From an uncultured Opitutia bacterium (GTDB lineage: Bacteria > Verrucomicrobiota > Verrucomicrobiia > Opitutales > UBA953), in NCBI GenBank assembly GCA_903929325.1, contig CAIYUD010000065.1, positions 1-8,652 on the forward strand: a stretch of 8,652 bases of DNA, given 5' to 3'. The notes below the pieces were generated by a model. The model did not search any database and was not told the origin of the DNA. It saw only the letters and a program-made list of their open reading frames with translations. The first letter of the stretch is position 1. Each line of letters begins with the position of its first letter. The position numbers and the translations under genes are program-made. Below are positions 1-6,481 of this stretch, piece by piece.

Positions 1-3000
1 ACACGGGTTCGACCACAATCAATGCGGGTATTTTGAGTGTGACAGGTTCTGGCGTGCTCGGCGGAGCCGCTGGGTCGACAAATAATGACAACGGTAATAT
101 TGTGTTCGGATCAGGTAGTCTTGGCGCCGTGCTTCAGTTTGAGTCCGCAGCCCAGCTCGGTGTTGCTTCCGAAATTCGCTTCCGCAACACTTCAGGTCCA
201 CTTCCAGGTCAGGGAGGCAGGATTGAGTTTATCGGTACCACCAATCAAGTTGTCTCCAAGAATCTCCAGTCTGATTCCAGTGTTGGCGTCCGTCTTTCCT
301 CCAACTCCGTCGGCGGCAATTTAGTGATGAGCGGTAATTGGACTAATGTTACCAATACCAGACAAGTATTTCTTGAAGGCACGGGGACTGGTCTCAACGA
401 AATCAGCGGCGCGATGAACACGGGTGCCATTACTAAACGTGATGCCGGTACTTGGTTACTTAGCGGCAATAATTCTTCTTTAAGTACCGCGGTAACGGTT
501 TCTGGCGGTACTCTTATGTTGGGTAATGCCAATGCTCTTGGCACTACCGCCTCGGGTACCACTGTTTCGACTTTAGGTGTACTTGACCTCAACGGTCAGA
601 CCATCGGTGCTGAAGCCTTAAATCTTTCAGGTACGGGTATTTCCTCTGGGGGCGCTCTCATTAACAGTTCGGTCTCCGCCGCCTCCATCTCTGGTGCTGT
701 TACACTCGGTGCTAATGCCTCCATTGGTGGCTCTGGCAACCTCACCCTCTCTGGCGCTGTGGGCGGAGCCTCCGCATTAACTAAGGTCGGCGCTGGTACA
801 CTCACGCTATCGGGTGCTAATAGTTATACACTCGGGACAACCATCTCCGCTGGCACCCTTGCACTGGGTGCATCTAATGTCCTCTACGATTCTGGCTCCG
901 TTACAATCAATGGAGGCAGTTTGGCCCTCGGTGCTAATTCCGATACAATCGGCAGCGTCGTTCTCAGCGCAGGAACAATAACTGGAAGCGGTACCCTGAC
1001 CGTATCTTCGCTCTTGGTCAGTAATGCCGCAGCCTCATCGATTAGTGCCAATGTTGCTGGTTCAGGTGGACTAACAAAGTCTGGCTCAGGCGATCTTACG
1101 CTGTCTGGTACCAATACTTACACAGGTGCGACCACAGTTTCTAATGGTAAGCTTATTATCGCTGCGGGTGCGTCGATTGCATCTTCATCCATCGCGCTCG
1201 GTAACTCGACTGAGTTGCAAACAGTTGACGGCCTTACCTTGAGTTCTGGCCGTTCACTTTCGCTTGGTTCAGGAATCTCCGTGGTCTCTGCCACGCACAC
1301 GGGCAATCTAACACTCTCGGGTGGTTCTATTACAATCGGTTTTGGTGCCTCCGAGCACGACGTCTTGGCAGTTATCGGAGACCTCAGTCTAGCTTCAGGA
1401 AGTCTCAACTTTAGCAGTGTTGCTGCCCTTGCCACGGGTTATTATAATCTACTTACCTACACGGGTGTCTACACAGCGCCGACAAATCTCAGCGATATCA
1501 CCCTGGTAGGCTTATCATCCGATGGTACAAGTCGCCAAACCTTCTCACTCTTCCATGACGCAGCTACCTCCGCCATTCAATTGAATGTCGGCGGACAAGC
1601 GCAGACCGTAAATTGGAACGGTACCAATGGTAGCACTTGGGATGCCGGTGTCGCTGCAGCGGAAAACTGGACGGTTACATCAACTTATTCCGGCGATCAG
1701 CCTAATCGATTCTTCAATAGCGATGCTGTTATCTTCGCTGATGGTGCGAGTACGGGTAATATTATGATTGGGGCAGCCAATGTTGAGCCTGCTTCTATTT
1801 CAATTACCTCCGATAGTCTGGATTACACGATTGGCTCTTCGGGCGGTGGTAAGATTACCACTGGCTCAATTAGTAAGTCCGGCGCTTCTGCCCTGACACT
1901 CTCAATTGCCAACACCTTTAACGGCGGTACCACGCTCAACGCAGGTCGCTTGCGTCTCGGGGCGGACGGTGCTGCTGGTACAGGCTTGCTGACGATTAAC
2001 GGCGGGCGTCTCTCTGCGGTTGGTTCAACTGCTCGTCTCATTGCAAATAATGTTCTGTTTGCAAGCGATGTAACCATTGGTGATGCAACCGATAACGGTA
2101 TCCTGACGCTCTCAGGTATTCTCGATTTAAACGGGGTTTCGCGCACGCTAACTCTGGACTCCGACATCATTGTTTCCGGGTCGCTCTCGAATGGTTCCCT
2201 TACTAAAGCAGGTAACGGTACGCTGACGCTGTCGAATGCCAACACGCTCACTAACACTACAATCTCAGCTGGTACGGTCGTCGCCACCAACGCTTCTGCG
2301 CTGGGCACTACCGGAACCGTCACTCTCAACGACGCGGCCACGGGTTCCGCCAACGCCTCCCTCCTGATCGGCAACGTTAGCCTCGGCCGCGCTATCACGG
2401 TCGCCAACGAAGGTGGCGGCGCTGTTACCCTCGGCGCCAGCGGGGCCGTCGCCCTCCCAACCTTCACAGGTGTCATCACGCTCGCTAAGGATGTGACTCT
2501 AAATGGCGGATCGAACACTGATCGCCTGACCTTCGCTGGTGGTATCGGTGGTACGGGCAACGTTACCGTCGCAGGTACTGGACGCGTCGTGTTTACGACT
2601 GCAACTAACGCCTTCAATGGCAACTTGACCGTCAACTCTGGGTCAATTCTCCAGCTCAGCGACGGCACCGGCACCGCTACGAGCTTCATTCCCGATGCAG
2701 GTCTCCTAACCGTTAACGGTACGCTCAAACTCGCCAAAGGTGCGAATAGCGAAACGGTGGGCGGGCTTGCGGGTTCTGGCGAAGTACGCGGTCACGAAGG
2801 TGTCACTGGTATTGCTTCATCGCTCGTGATTAATACTTCAGGGACTTACACCTTCAGCGGTATTCTTTCGAACGGCGGCGCCACCGGATCAACGCTTTCC
2901 CTGAGTAAATCTGGAATAGGCACACAGAATCTCACAGGTTCGAATGCGACAATTTATACCGGTACGACGACGGTGTCAGACGGTACCTTGGGTTTCGCCA

Positions 3001-5540
3001 ATGGTGTCGTCCTCACGGGTAATGCGACCGTCAATGGCGGCCGACTTGTGTTTAACGGTAACTCCAGCTTGGGTTCGGCTCTTATTAGCACGGCTGCGCT
3101 AGGCGAAGTTTCGTTTGGTGCAAATACGCTGACCATCGGAAATGCCACTACCAGCAATCAGTTCTACTTTGGTAAAATAACTGGTACAGGTACGCTGCAA
3201 CTTCGCGGTGGATCTTTAACTATCCAGAACGCCGACGGCACAATAACAGGAACAGGTGCCAATTACGAGATTTGGACAGCCGTCACTTCGGTTATTCAGT
3301 CCAAAGCAAATCAGTTCTTCGCTCTAGATACAGGATCGACGCTCACCAATCGTAAAGACTTTGGCTTCATCAATGATACCGGCGATGCGCTAAATCTCTC
3401 GGCTTTGTCTGGTTATGGTGCGATACGCAATGATGCCGGTGGTGCCTCAGTCCGCCGTATCGTAGTCGATCAGGCCATAGACACAGTATTCAACGGTGCG
3501 CTCCTTTCTCATCGTAGTAGTGCCAATGTACAACGCGCACTTAGCTTAACCAAGCAAGGTAATGGGACGCTCGAGCTGGCTGGCTTTGTGGGTAAAGCGA
3601 CTACATCGTCTGCAGCAGGAAGTGCGGGTGGCGTTGCGCTCACTGTTGAAGGGGGTGTGCTTAATGTTACCAACGCATACAATACAACGACCACAAACAC
3701 GGACGCTATTGGTCTCGGCCTTGTGACAGTCACCGGCGGTACGCTCGGTTTCTCCAATCAAGCTCTACTGAATACTGCCGGCAGCGCTGGTGCGACCCGT
3801 ATCGACCTAAATGGTGGTATCTTGCGCTGGAATACTGGTAATACCCAGGACCTTTCAGTAGGTGGACGTCTCAAGATTAATGATGGCGTTGTTGGTCAAT
3901 TCAATACCAACGGTAACGATGTAACGCTCGGTACAGCCCTCGCCCTCGGCACGAACAAAACCGGAGGGCTAACAAAGATTGGCAACGGAACTTTAACCCT
4001 TTCGGCTACCAACACCTACTCAGGTGTTACTACAGTTAGCAGTGGTACACTTGCTGCCGGTAATTCAGGGGCCTTTGGTAGCAGCGCCATCACTGTTAGT
4101 GGCGGCATACTCAATCTCGGAGGTTATGCGGTTAACAACGCTATTATCTTAAACTCTGGTTCGATTACTGGGGGAACATCCTTCACTGGTTCTATCCTGC
4201 TCAATGCAGGTACACTCACTCTCGGAAGTGCCAATGACTACGGAACAGGTTCTATCACCGTTGGCACAGGTAGCACTCTTGACCTGAACTCTTGGAATCC
4301 CACCAACTCCATTAACTTAGCTGGCGGACAGTTGAGCAATAATGGTAACTGGAACGGAACCGTCATCCTTAGTGGATCGGCCAACGCCACCCTGATAAAC
4401 ACTCTGACACTCAATACCGTTCGCGTTGTTGCAGGCAGCACAGTCGACTTAGCGGGCGTCAGCAAGGGTATCACCTACGAAGGTGGTACTTTGAGTAATC
4501 TCTCAACTTACTCGGGTACACTGACTGTCAAGACAGCGCTCAATCTGACTGCAGGCTCGACAGCGGGCGCTCTCCGACTCGAAGACGGTGGCAGTATTAA
4601 TTACGGCAGCCGTGCTTCGACCGACACGATTCAATACGTCGGTGGTAGCCTGACCAACGCTGGTAGTTACACCGGCGACTTAAATGTCGTCGGCACAAGC
4701 CTGGCACTCACCGCCGGAAATCTTGGAGCGGGCAGGGTAGTTGTCGGCACAGACACTTCCGTCACCATCGGTACAGGTTTCTCCAATGCGATTCGCCTCA
4801 CCGGCGGTTCGATCACTGGAAGTACACTGAATAATTACAACGGAACTGTTACTGTCGCATCTGGCAAGACTCTCGACCTCGGTGGTACCATCGAAACCCA
4901 AGTTATCACTAACAGTTTGGCTGATATCACCCTCGAGACAGGTGCGACCCTTAAAGGTAATGCATCAGTCGGTGATATCACGGTACAAGCTGGTGGCATC
5001 CTTGCCCCTGGTAATTCGCCTGGCACAATCACGGCATCGAGTCTCACGCTGAATGGTAATAGCACGATGAACTTCGAAGTCGCTGCGGTGGTAGACTTAT
5101 CCGGCGCCAATGACGTTATCGCTGGCACTGATTATGACACAATCACCGTCACAGGGCTTTTAGATCTGTCAGCACTATCTTTCACATCACGCTTCAACCT
5201 GAATCTTCTCTCAGTTGGCGAGGGTTTCTCTGGTTCCGCCAATGGTTGGGATTCTAATTCGCCAATAAGCTTCGTCCTCTTTACTTACGATTCACTCAAT
5301 CTAGGTACTAATTCAAACATAACTTCACTCTTCAATATTAATTCCGATGGCTTCCATGACGTTGATGGTTTGAGTATTCTCGCAAACCACTTCTCCATTT
5401 CCAACGACGTTGGGACTAAGCAAATCATGCTGAATTATTCTGCAGTCCCTGAGCCTTCGACGTACGGCATCATCCTCGGTGGGTTGGCATTGGCTGCCGC
5501 AGCGATTCGCAGGCGGAGACAATCGAAGCTGAACAGTTAA
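1..5540 (+). CDS. Giant PEP-CTERM surface protein with autotransporter-associated beta-strand repeats (5' end outside window)
   Basis: The frame is open from base 3 and runs without a stop to TAA at 5538-5540, giving 1,845 visible residues. The codons before the TTG at 33 read TGSTTINAGIL, a typical repeat sequence, so the true start lies to the left. The protein is rich in Gly, Ser, Thr, Asn and Leu, and I saw no cysteine. It contains at least eight copies of the LTKxGxGTLTLSGxNTYTGxTTVSxGTL motif (TIGR02601/PF12951 type), a WNG...W...NW...F module from about 1614, a second repeat class at 4143-4887, and a LAPGNSPGTI segment before a DYDTITVTG segment. The tail is a PEP-CTERM signal. Such repeats are expected to stack as a right-handed beta helix. 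No autotransporter beta-barrel is present, so despite the motif name the protein is probably exported by Sec and handled by an exosortase. Its ligand or role (adhesion, matrix, cell surface layer) cannot be read from the sequence. Confidence 0.93.
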   Translation, partial: TGSTTINAGILSVTGSGVLGGAAGSTNNDNGNIVFGSGSLGAVLQFESAAQLGVASEIRFRNTSGPLPGQGGRIEFIGTTNQVVSKNLQSDSSVGVRLSSNSVGGNLVMSGNWTNVTNTRQVFLEGTGTGLNEISGAMNTGAITKRDAGTWLLSGNNSSLSTAVTVSGGTLMLGNANALGTTASGTTVSTLGVLDLNGQTIGAEALNLSGTGISSGGALINSSVSAASISGAVTLGANASIGGSGNLTLSGAVGGASALTKVGAGTLTLSGANSYTLGTTISAGTLALGASNVLYDSGSVTINGGSLALGANSDTIGSVVLSAGTITGSGTLTVSSLLVSNAAASSISANVAGSGGLTKSGSGDLTLSGTNTYTGATTVSNGKLIIAAGASIASSSIALGNSTELQTVDGLTLSSGRSLSLGSGISVVSATHTGNLTLSGGSITIGFGASEHDVLAVIGDLSLASGSLNFSSVAALATGYYNLLTYTGVYTAPTNLSDITLVGLSSDGTSRQTFSLFHDAATSAIQLNVGGQAQTVNWNGTNGSTWDAGVAAAENWTVTSTYSGDQPNRFFNSDAVIFADGASTGNIMIGAANVEPASISITSDSLDYTIGSSGGGKITTGSISKSGASALTLSIANTFNGGTTLNAGRLRLGADGAAGTGLLTINGGRLSAVGSTARLIANNVLFASDVTIGDATDNGILTLSGILDLNGVSRTLTLDSDIIVSGSLSNGSLTKAGNGTLTLSNANTLTNTTISAGTVVATNASALGTTGTVTLNDAATGSANASLLIGNVSLGRAITVANEGGGAVTLGASGAVALPTFTGVITLAKDVTLNGGSNTDRLTFAGGIGGTGNVTVAGTGRVVFTTATNAFNGNLTVNSGSILQLSDGTGTATSFIPDAGLLTVNGTLKLAKGANSETVGGLAGSGEVRGHEGVTGIASSLVINTSGTYTFSGILSNGGATGSTLSLSKSGIGTQNLTGSNATIYTGTTTVSDGTLGFANGVVLTGNATVNGGRLVFNGNSSLGSALISTAALGEVSFGANTLTIGNATTSNQFYFGKITGTGTLQLRGGSLTIQNADGTITGTGANYEIWTAVTSVIQSKANQFFALDTGSTLTNRKDFGFINDTGDALNLSALSGYGAIRNDAGGASVRRIVVDQAIDTVFNGALLSHRSSANVQRALSLTKQGNGTLELAGFVGKATTSSAAGSAGGVALTVEGGVLNVTNAYNTTTTNTDAIGLGLVTVTGGTLGFSNQALLNTAGSAGATRIDLNGGILRWNTGNTQDLSVGGRLKINDGVVGQFNTNGNDVTLGTALALGTNKTGGLTKIGNGTLTLSATNTYSGVTTVSSGTLAAGNSGAFGSSAITVSGGILNLGGYAVNNAIILNSGSITGGTSFTGSILLNAGTLTLGSANDYGTGSITVGTGSTLDLNSWNPTNSINLAGGQLSNNGNWNGTVILSGSANATLINTLTLNTVRVVAGSTVDLAGVSKGITYEGGTLSNLSTYSGTLTVKTALNLTAGSTAGALRLEDGGSINYGSRASTDTIQYVGGSLTNAGSYTGDLNVVGTSLALTAGNLGAGRVVVGTDTSVTIGTGFSNAIRLTGGSITGSTLNNYNGTVTVASGKTLDLGGTIETQVITNSLADITLETGATLKGNASVGDITVQAGGILAPGNSPGTITASSLTLNGNSTMNFEVAAVVDLSGANDVIAGTDYDTITVTGLLDLSALSFTSRFNLNLLSVGEGFSGSANGWDSNSPISFVLFTYDSLNLGTNSNITSLFNINSDGFHDVDGLSILANHFSISNDVGTKQIMLNYSAVPEPSTYGIILGGLALAAAAIRRRRQSKLNS
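429..4064 (+). repeat. Eight dispersed PATR-type beta-strand repeats in the surface protein
   Basis: Repeats of 31-41 residues begin at 429 (ITKRDAGTWLLSG), 777 (LTKVGAGTLTLSG), 1071 (LTKSGSGDLTLSG), 1869 (ISKSGASALTLS), 2199 (LTKAGNGTLTLSN), 2901 (LSKSGIGTQNLTG), 3546 (LTKQGNGTLELAG) and 3969 (LTKIGNGTLTLSA). Most continue into a (N/S)TYTGxTTVSxGTLxLG segment. The copy at 3546 has lost the NTYTG part and is the most diverged. Spacing between copies is irregular (about 300 to 800 bases), and other Gly/Ser-rich strand-forming sequence fills the gaps. At the DNA level the copies differ at many synonymous sites, so they are old duplications rather than recent ones. Confidence 0.88.
1614..1967 (+). 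other. WNG-type module preceding a beta-strand repeat
   Basis: The stretch starts WNGTNGSTWDAG, continues through ENW, a FFNSDAVIFAD segment and VEPASISI, and runs into the beta-strand repeat at 1869. This order (WNG...W, NW, F.N.DAV.F.D, V.PASI.I, then a repeat) is a layout I know from large verrucomicrobial and planctomycetal beta-strand-repeat proteins. It probably marks the beginning of a new structural block within the protein, dividing a first block (left edge to about 1605) from the rest. Confidence 0.6.
4143..4887 (+). repeat. Five tandem 53-56-residue repeats, distinct from the PATR repeats
   Basis: Units begin at 4143 (IILNSGSITG), 4311 (INLAGGQLSN), 4470 (ITYEGGTLSN), 4629 (IQYVGGSLTN) and 4791 (IRLTGGSITG). 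The start-to-start spacing is 168, 159, 159 and 162 bases, that is 56, 53, 53 and 54 codons. Each unit carries a consensus I-x-[LY]-x-[GS]G-x-[LI]-[ST]-[NG], then an aromatic-x-G about 5-8 residues later (SFTG, NWNG, TYSG, SYTG, NYNG), then a Val/Leu-rich pair of strands. The regular period suggests two or three turns of a beta solenoid per unit. Nucleotide identity between units is low by eye, so the period is kept at protein level. Confidence 0.75.
5445..5537 (+). other. PEP-CTERM sorting signal of the surface protein
   Basis: The last 31 residues begin VPEPSTYG, pass through a hydrophobic helix (IILGGLALAAAA) and end in an IRRRR cluster followed by six residues (QSKLNS). This is the standard three-part PEP-CTERM tail recognised by exosortase in Gram-negative bacteria with extracellular polymer systems. 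The exosortase itself is not in this window. The six-residue extension after the arginines is encoded by DNA that partly matches sequence beyond the array in inverted orientation. Confidence 0.93.
5525..5540 (+). repeat. Left copy of a 16-base inverted repeat covering the stop codon
   Basis: GAAGCTGAACAGTTAA at 5525-5540 is matched in reverse complement at 5866-5881 (14 of 16 bases; one of the two differences would be a G-U pair in RNA). A second copy, 12 of 12 bases, lies at 5893-5904. The inverted copies bracket the palindrome array, so they could be the ends of the element or close a long-range stem around it. The stop codon of the surface protein lies inside the left copy. Confidence 0.6.
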
Positions 5541-5551
5541 GCATCGTTAGA

Positions 5552-5644
5552 TACAGACGGCGGTCCTGCGGACCTACGACGGCACTTCGCTTCGTTATGA
5601 CGGCGGCTTCGCCTACGACGGCAGGCCTTCGGCCTTATGACTGT
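5552..5644. repeat. Palindrome array, left arm: TACGACGGC linkers
   Basis: Linkers TACGACGGC or close variants lie at 5552-5561 (TACAGACGGC), 5575-5583, 5596-5604 (TATGACGGC), 5614-5622 and, degraded, 5636-5644. Between them are palindromes that fill the gap exactly: GGTCC-TGC-GGACC (5562-5574), GGC-TTC-GCC (5605-5613) and AGGCC-TTC-GGCCT (5623-5635). The 12 bases at 5584-5595 occupy a unit position but are no longer a palindrome. Stems differ in sequence from unit to unit while linkers hardly change. Confidence 0.85.
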
Positions 5645-5659
5645 ATTAGCGGAGTTAGT

Positions 5660-5725
5660 TGGTGTCGCGAGCGTGGCTCGCTGGTGTCGCAACCCATTGG
5701 GTTGCTGGTGTCGCGCCAATGGCGC
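5660..5725. repeat. Palindrome array, centre: TGGTGTC linkers
   Basis: The 7-base linker TGGTGTC is repeated without change at 5660-5666, 5682-5688 and 5706-5712. Each is followed directly by a perfect palindrome with a 3-base loop: GCGAGC-GTG-GCTCGC (5667-5681), GCAACCC-ATT-GGGTTGC (5689-5705) and GCGCC-AAT-GGCGC (5713-5725). Palindromes and linkers abut with no spare bases. The linker differs from those of both arms, so this block may have a separate origin. Confidence 0.88.
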
Positions 5726-5744
5726 TGGCTAGCCGTACATCTTC

Positions 5745-5855
5745 TTCGTCGTAGTGAGGCCACAGGCCGAACGCCGTCGTAGCCACGCAGTGGCGCCGTC
5801 GTAGGGCGCTTGCGCCCGCCGTCATAGGCGACGTAGTCGCCGCCGTCCCTTCGGC
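5745..5855. repeat. Palindrome array, right arm: GCCGTCGTA linkers
   Basis: Linkers lie at 5745-5753 (TTCGTCGTA, degraded), 5773-5781 and 5795-5803 (GCCGTCGTA), 5818-5826 (GCCGTCATA) and 5842-5850 (GCCGTCCCT, degraded). They are the exact reverse complement of the left-arm linker. Palindromes fill the gaps: an imperfect one with GGCC-ACA-GGCC at its core (5754-5772), GCCAC-GCA-GTGGC (5782-5794), GGGCGCTTGCGCCC (5804-5817) and GGCGAC-GTA-GTCGCC (5827-5841). Confidence 0.86.
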
Positions 5856-5861
5856 TTTTTT
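5842..5861 (+). terminator. Possible rho-independent terminator at the end of the array
   Basis: GCCG (5842-5845), a six-base loop and CGGC (5852-5855) are followed by six T residues (5856-5861). The stem is only four pairs, weak for an intrinsic terminator, but the much stronger hairpin at 5827-5841 ends immediately before it and could assist. It would end the transcript of the surface protein about 320 bases after its stop codon, leaving the whole palindrome array in the 3' untranslated region. Confidence 0.5.
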
Positions 5862-5992
5862 CCGGTTAGCTGTTCAGCCTCTCCCCGTTCCGCTGTTCAG
5901 CTTCACTCCTTTAGTCCTTAAGCTTTAGCCTTTAGTCTCTGCTCTCTCCCGCTTCTGCTTGCCCCATTTATCACCCGCGCTAACTCTGCTGC
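5862..5992. other. Pyrimidine-rich intergenic stretch with CTTTAGYC repeats
   Basis: These 131 bases before the holin-like gene are strongly C/T-biased on the plus strand. Besides the two GCTGTTCAGC copies they hold CTTTAGTC (5909-5916), CTTTAGCC (5923-5930) and CTTTAGTC (5930-5937). I see no convincing -35/-10 pair, no Shine-Dalgarno sequence next to 5993 and no small reading frame with family features. The promoter of the downstream gene must lie here or in the array if the T-tract terminates, but I cannot place it. Confidence 0.5.
5866..5904 (+). repeat. Two right-hand copies of the inverted repeat (GCTGTTCAGC)
   Basis: GCTGTTCAGC occurs at 5869-5878 and again at 5892-5901. The first extends to a 14/16 match, and the second to a 12/12 match (5893-5904), with the reverse complement of 5525-5540. 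The two copies are direct repeats of one another 23 bases apart and sit immediately after the T-tract that closes the palindrome array. Confidence 0.6.
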
Positions 5993-6430
5993 ATGGATAT
6001 CCTCCGGAAATTGCTCATCGTCACCCTTGAGTGGGCTTCCTTGGCTTTAGGCGTTTTTGTGGCATCGAAGTGGAAGTTGCTAACTTACAATAACGACCTC
6101 GCAACACTCGCACTGATTGCGATGACGTTGGGCATCCTGAATTCTTATGTTCGCCCTTTGGTACTTGGCGTTGTTCTAATCGTCTCTCTGCCGGCACTCT
6201 TACTGACCCTCGGCTTAGCTTACTACCTCGTCGTGCTGATTACCAACGGCGTGATTATCCTCTTAGCAGAGAAACTCTTAGATGGATTCAGAATTCTCGA
6301 TGGGCATTGGATCCTCGCCCCGCTCTGTATTTCAGTGGTCTCCTGGCTGTTTACCTCTGCGGTTGGGATTGAGCAGGTTAAGCCTTTTCGCCGTCCTCAG
6401 CCGCCCAAAGACGACTCGATTGATATCTAA
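5993..6430 (+). CDS. Phage holin family 4 / YvlD-like membrane protein
   Basis: The 145-residue product is almost entirely hydrophobic, with four predicted membrane segments at about residues 6-25, 36-50, 57-93 (long enough for a helical hairpin) and 106-125, and a charged, proline-rich C-terminus (RRPQPPKDDSIDI). The stretch LGILNSYVRPLVLGVVL, then LPALLLTLGLAYYLVVLITNG, then LAEKLLDGFRI matches the pattern of the Phage_holin_4_2 family (PF04020). Despite the name, most members are ordinary chromosomal membrane proteins of unknown function, and nothing phage-like is near this one. The ATG at 5993 gives a normal family length and starts just before the first membrane segment; no Shine-Dalgarno sequence precedes it. 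It lies 51 bases before the aminotransferase on the same strand, so co-transcription is plausible. Confidence 0.87.
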   Translation: MDILRKLLIVTLEWASLALGVFVASKWKLLTYNNDLATLALIAMTLGILNSYVRPLVLGVVLIVSLPALLLTLGLAYYLVVLITNGVIILLAEKLLDGFRILDGHWILAPLCISVVSWLFTSAVGIEQVKPFRRPQPPKDDSIDI

Positions 6431-6481
6431 GCACTTTTGTCCCTTGCCAACTTCGGGGACTGTATTTGCCTCTGCATTGAA

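Noticed and set aside
33..35. TTG at 33 as the start of the surface protein
   Set aside because: The frame is open to the left edge and the preceding codons encode normal repeat sequence (TGSTTINAGIL).
1823..2737. Long antisense reading frame (304 codons) inside the surface protein gene
   Set aside because: It is a shadow of the sense codons: repeated Thr/Ser/Asn/Gly codons give a Val/Pro/Ala/Arg-rich antisense product without recognisable motifs. The same applies to the other minus-strand frames between 245 and 5522.
5597..5782. 61-residue reading frame across the palindrome array
   Set aside because: It runs through linkers and hairpins, its product (Ser/Arg/Gly-rich) follows the palindrome sequence, and it has no family features or start context.
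5552..5855. CRISPR array
   Set aside because: Repeats would have to be 7-9 bases and the intervening parts are themselves palindromes of 9-17 bases; no repeat or spacer of CRISPR size and no cas gene is present.
5993..6430. Prophage remnant suggested by the holin-like gene
   Set aside because: The family is mostly chromosomal and no lysin, integrase, tail or other phage gene is nearby.
6437..6439. TTG start for the aminotransferase
   Set aside because: The extra 15 residues (SLANFGDCICLCIE and so on) do not resemble the family, and the ATG at 6482 gives the usual length and N-terminal motif.
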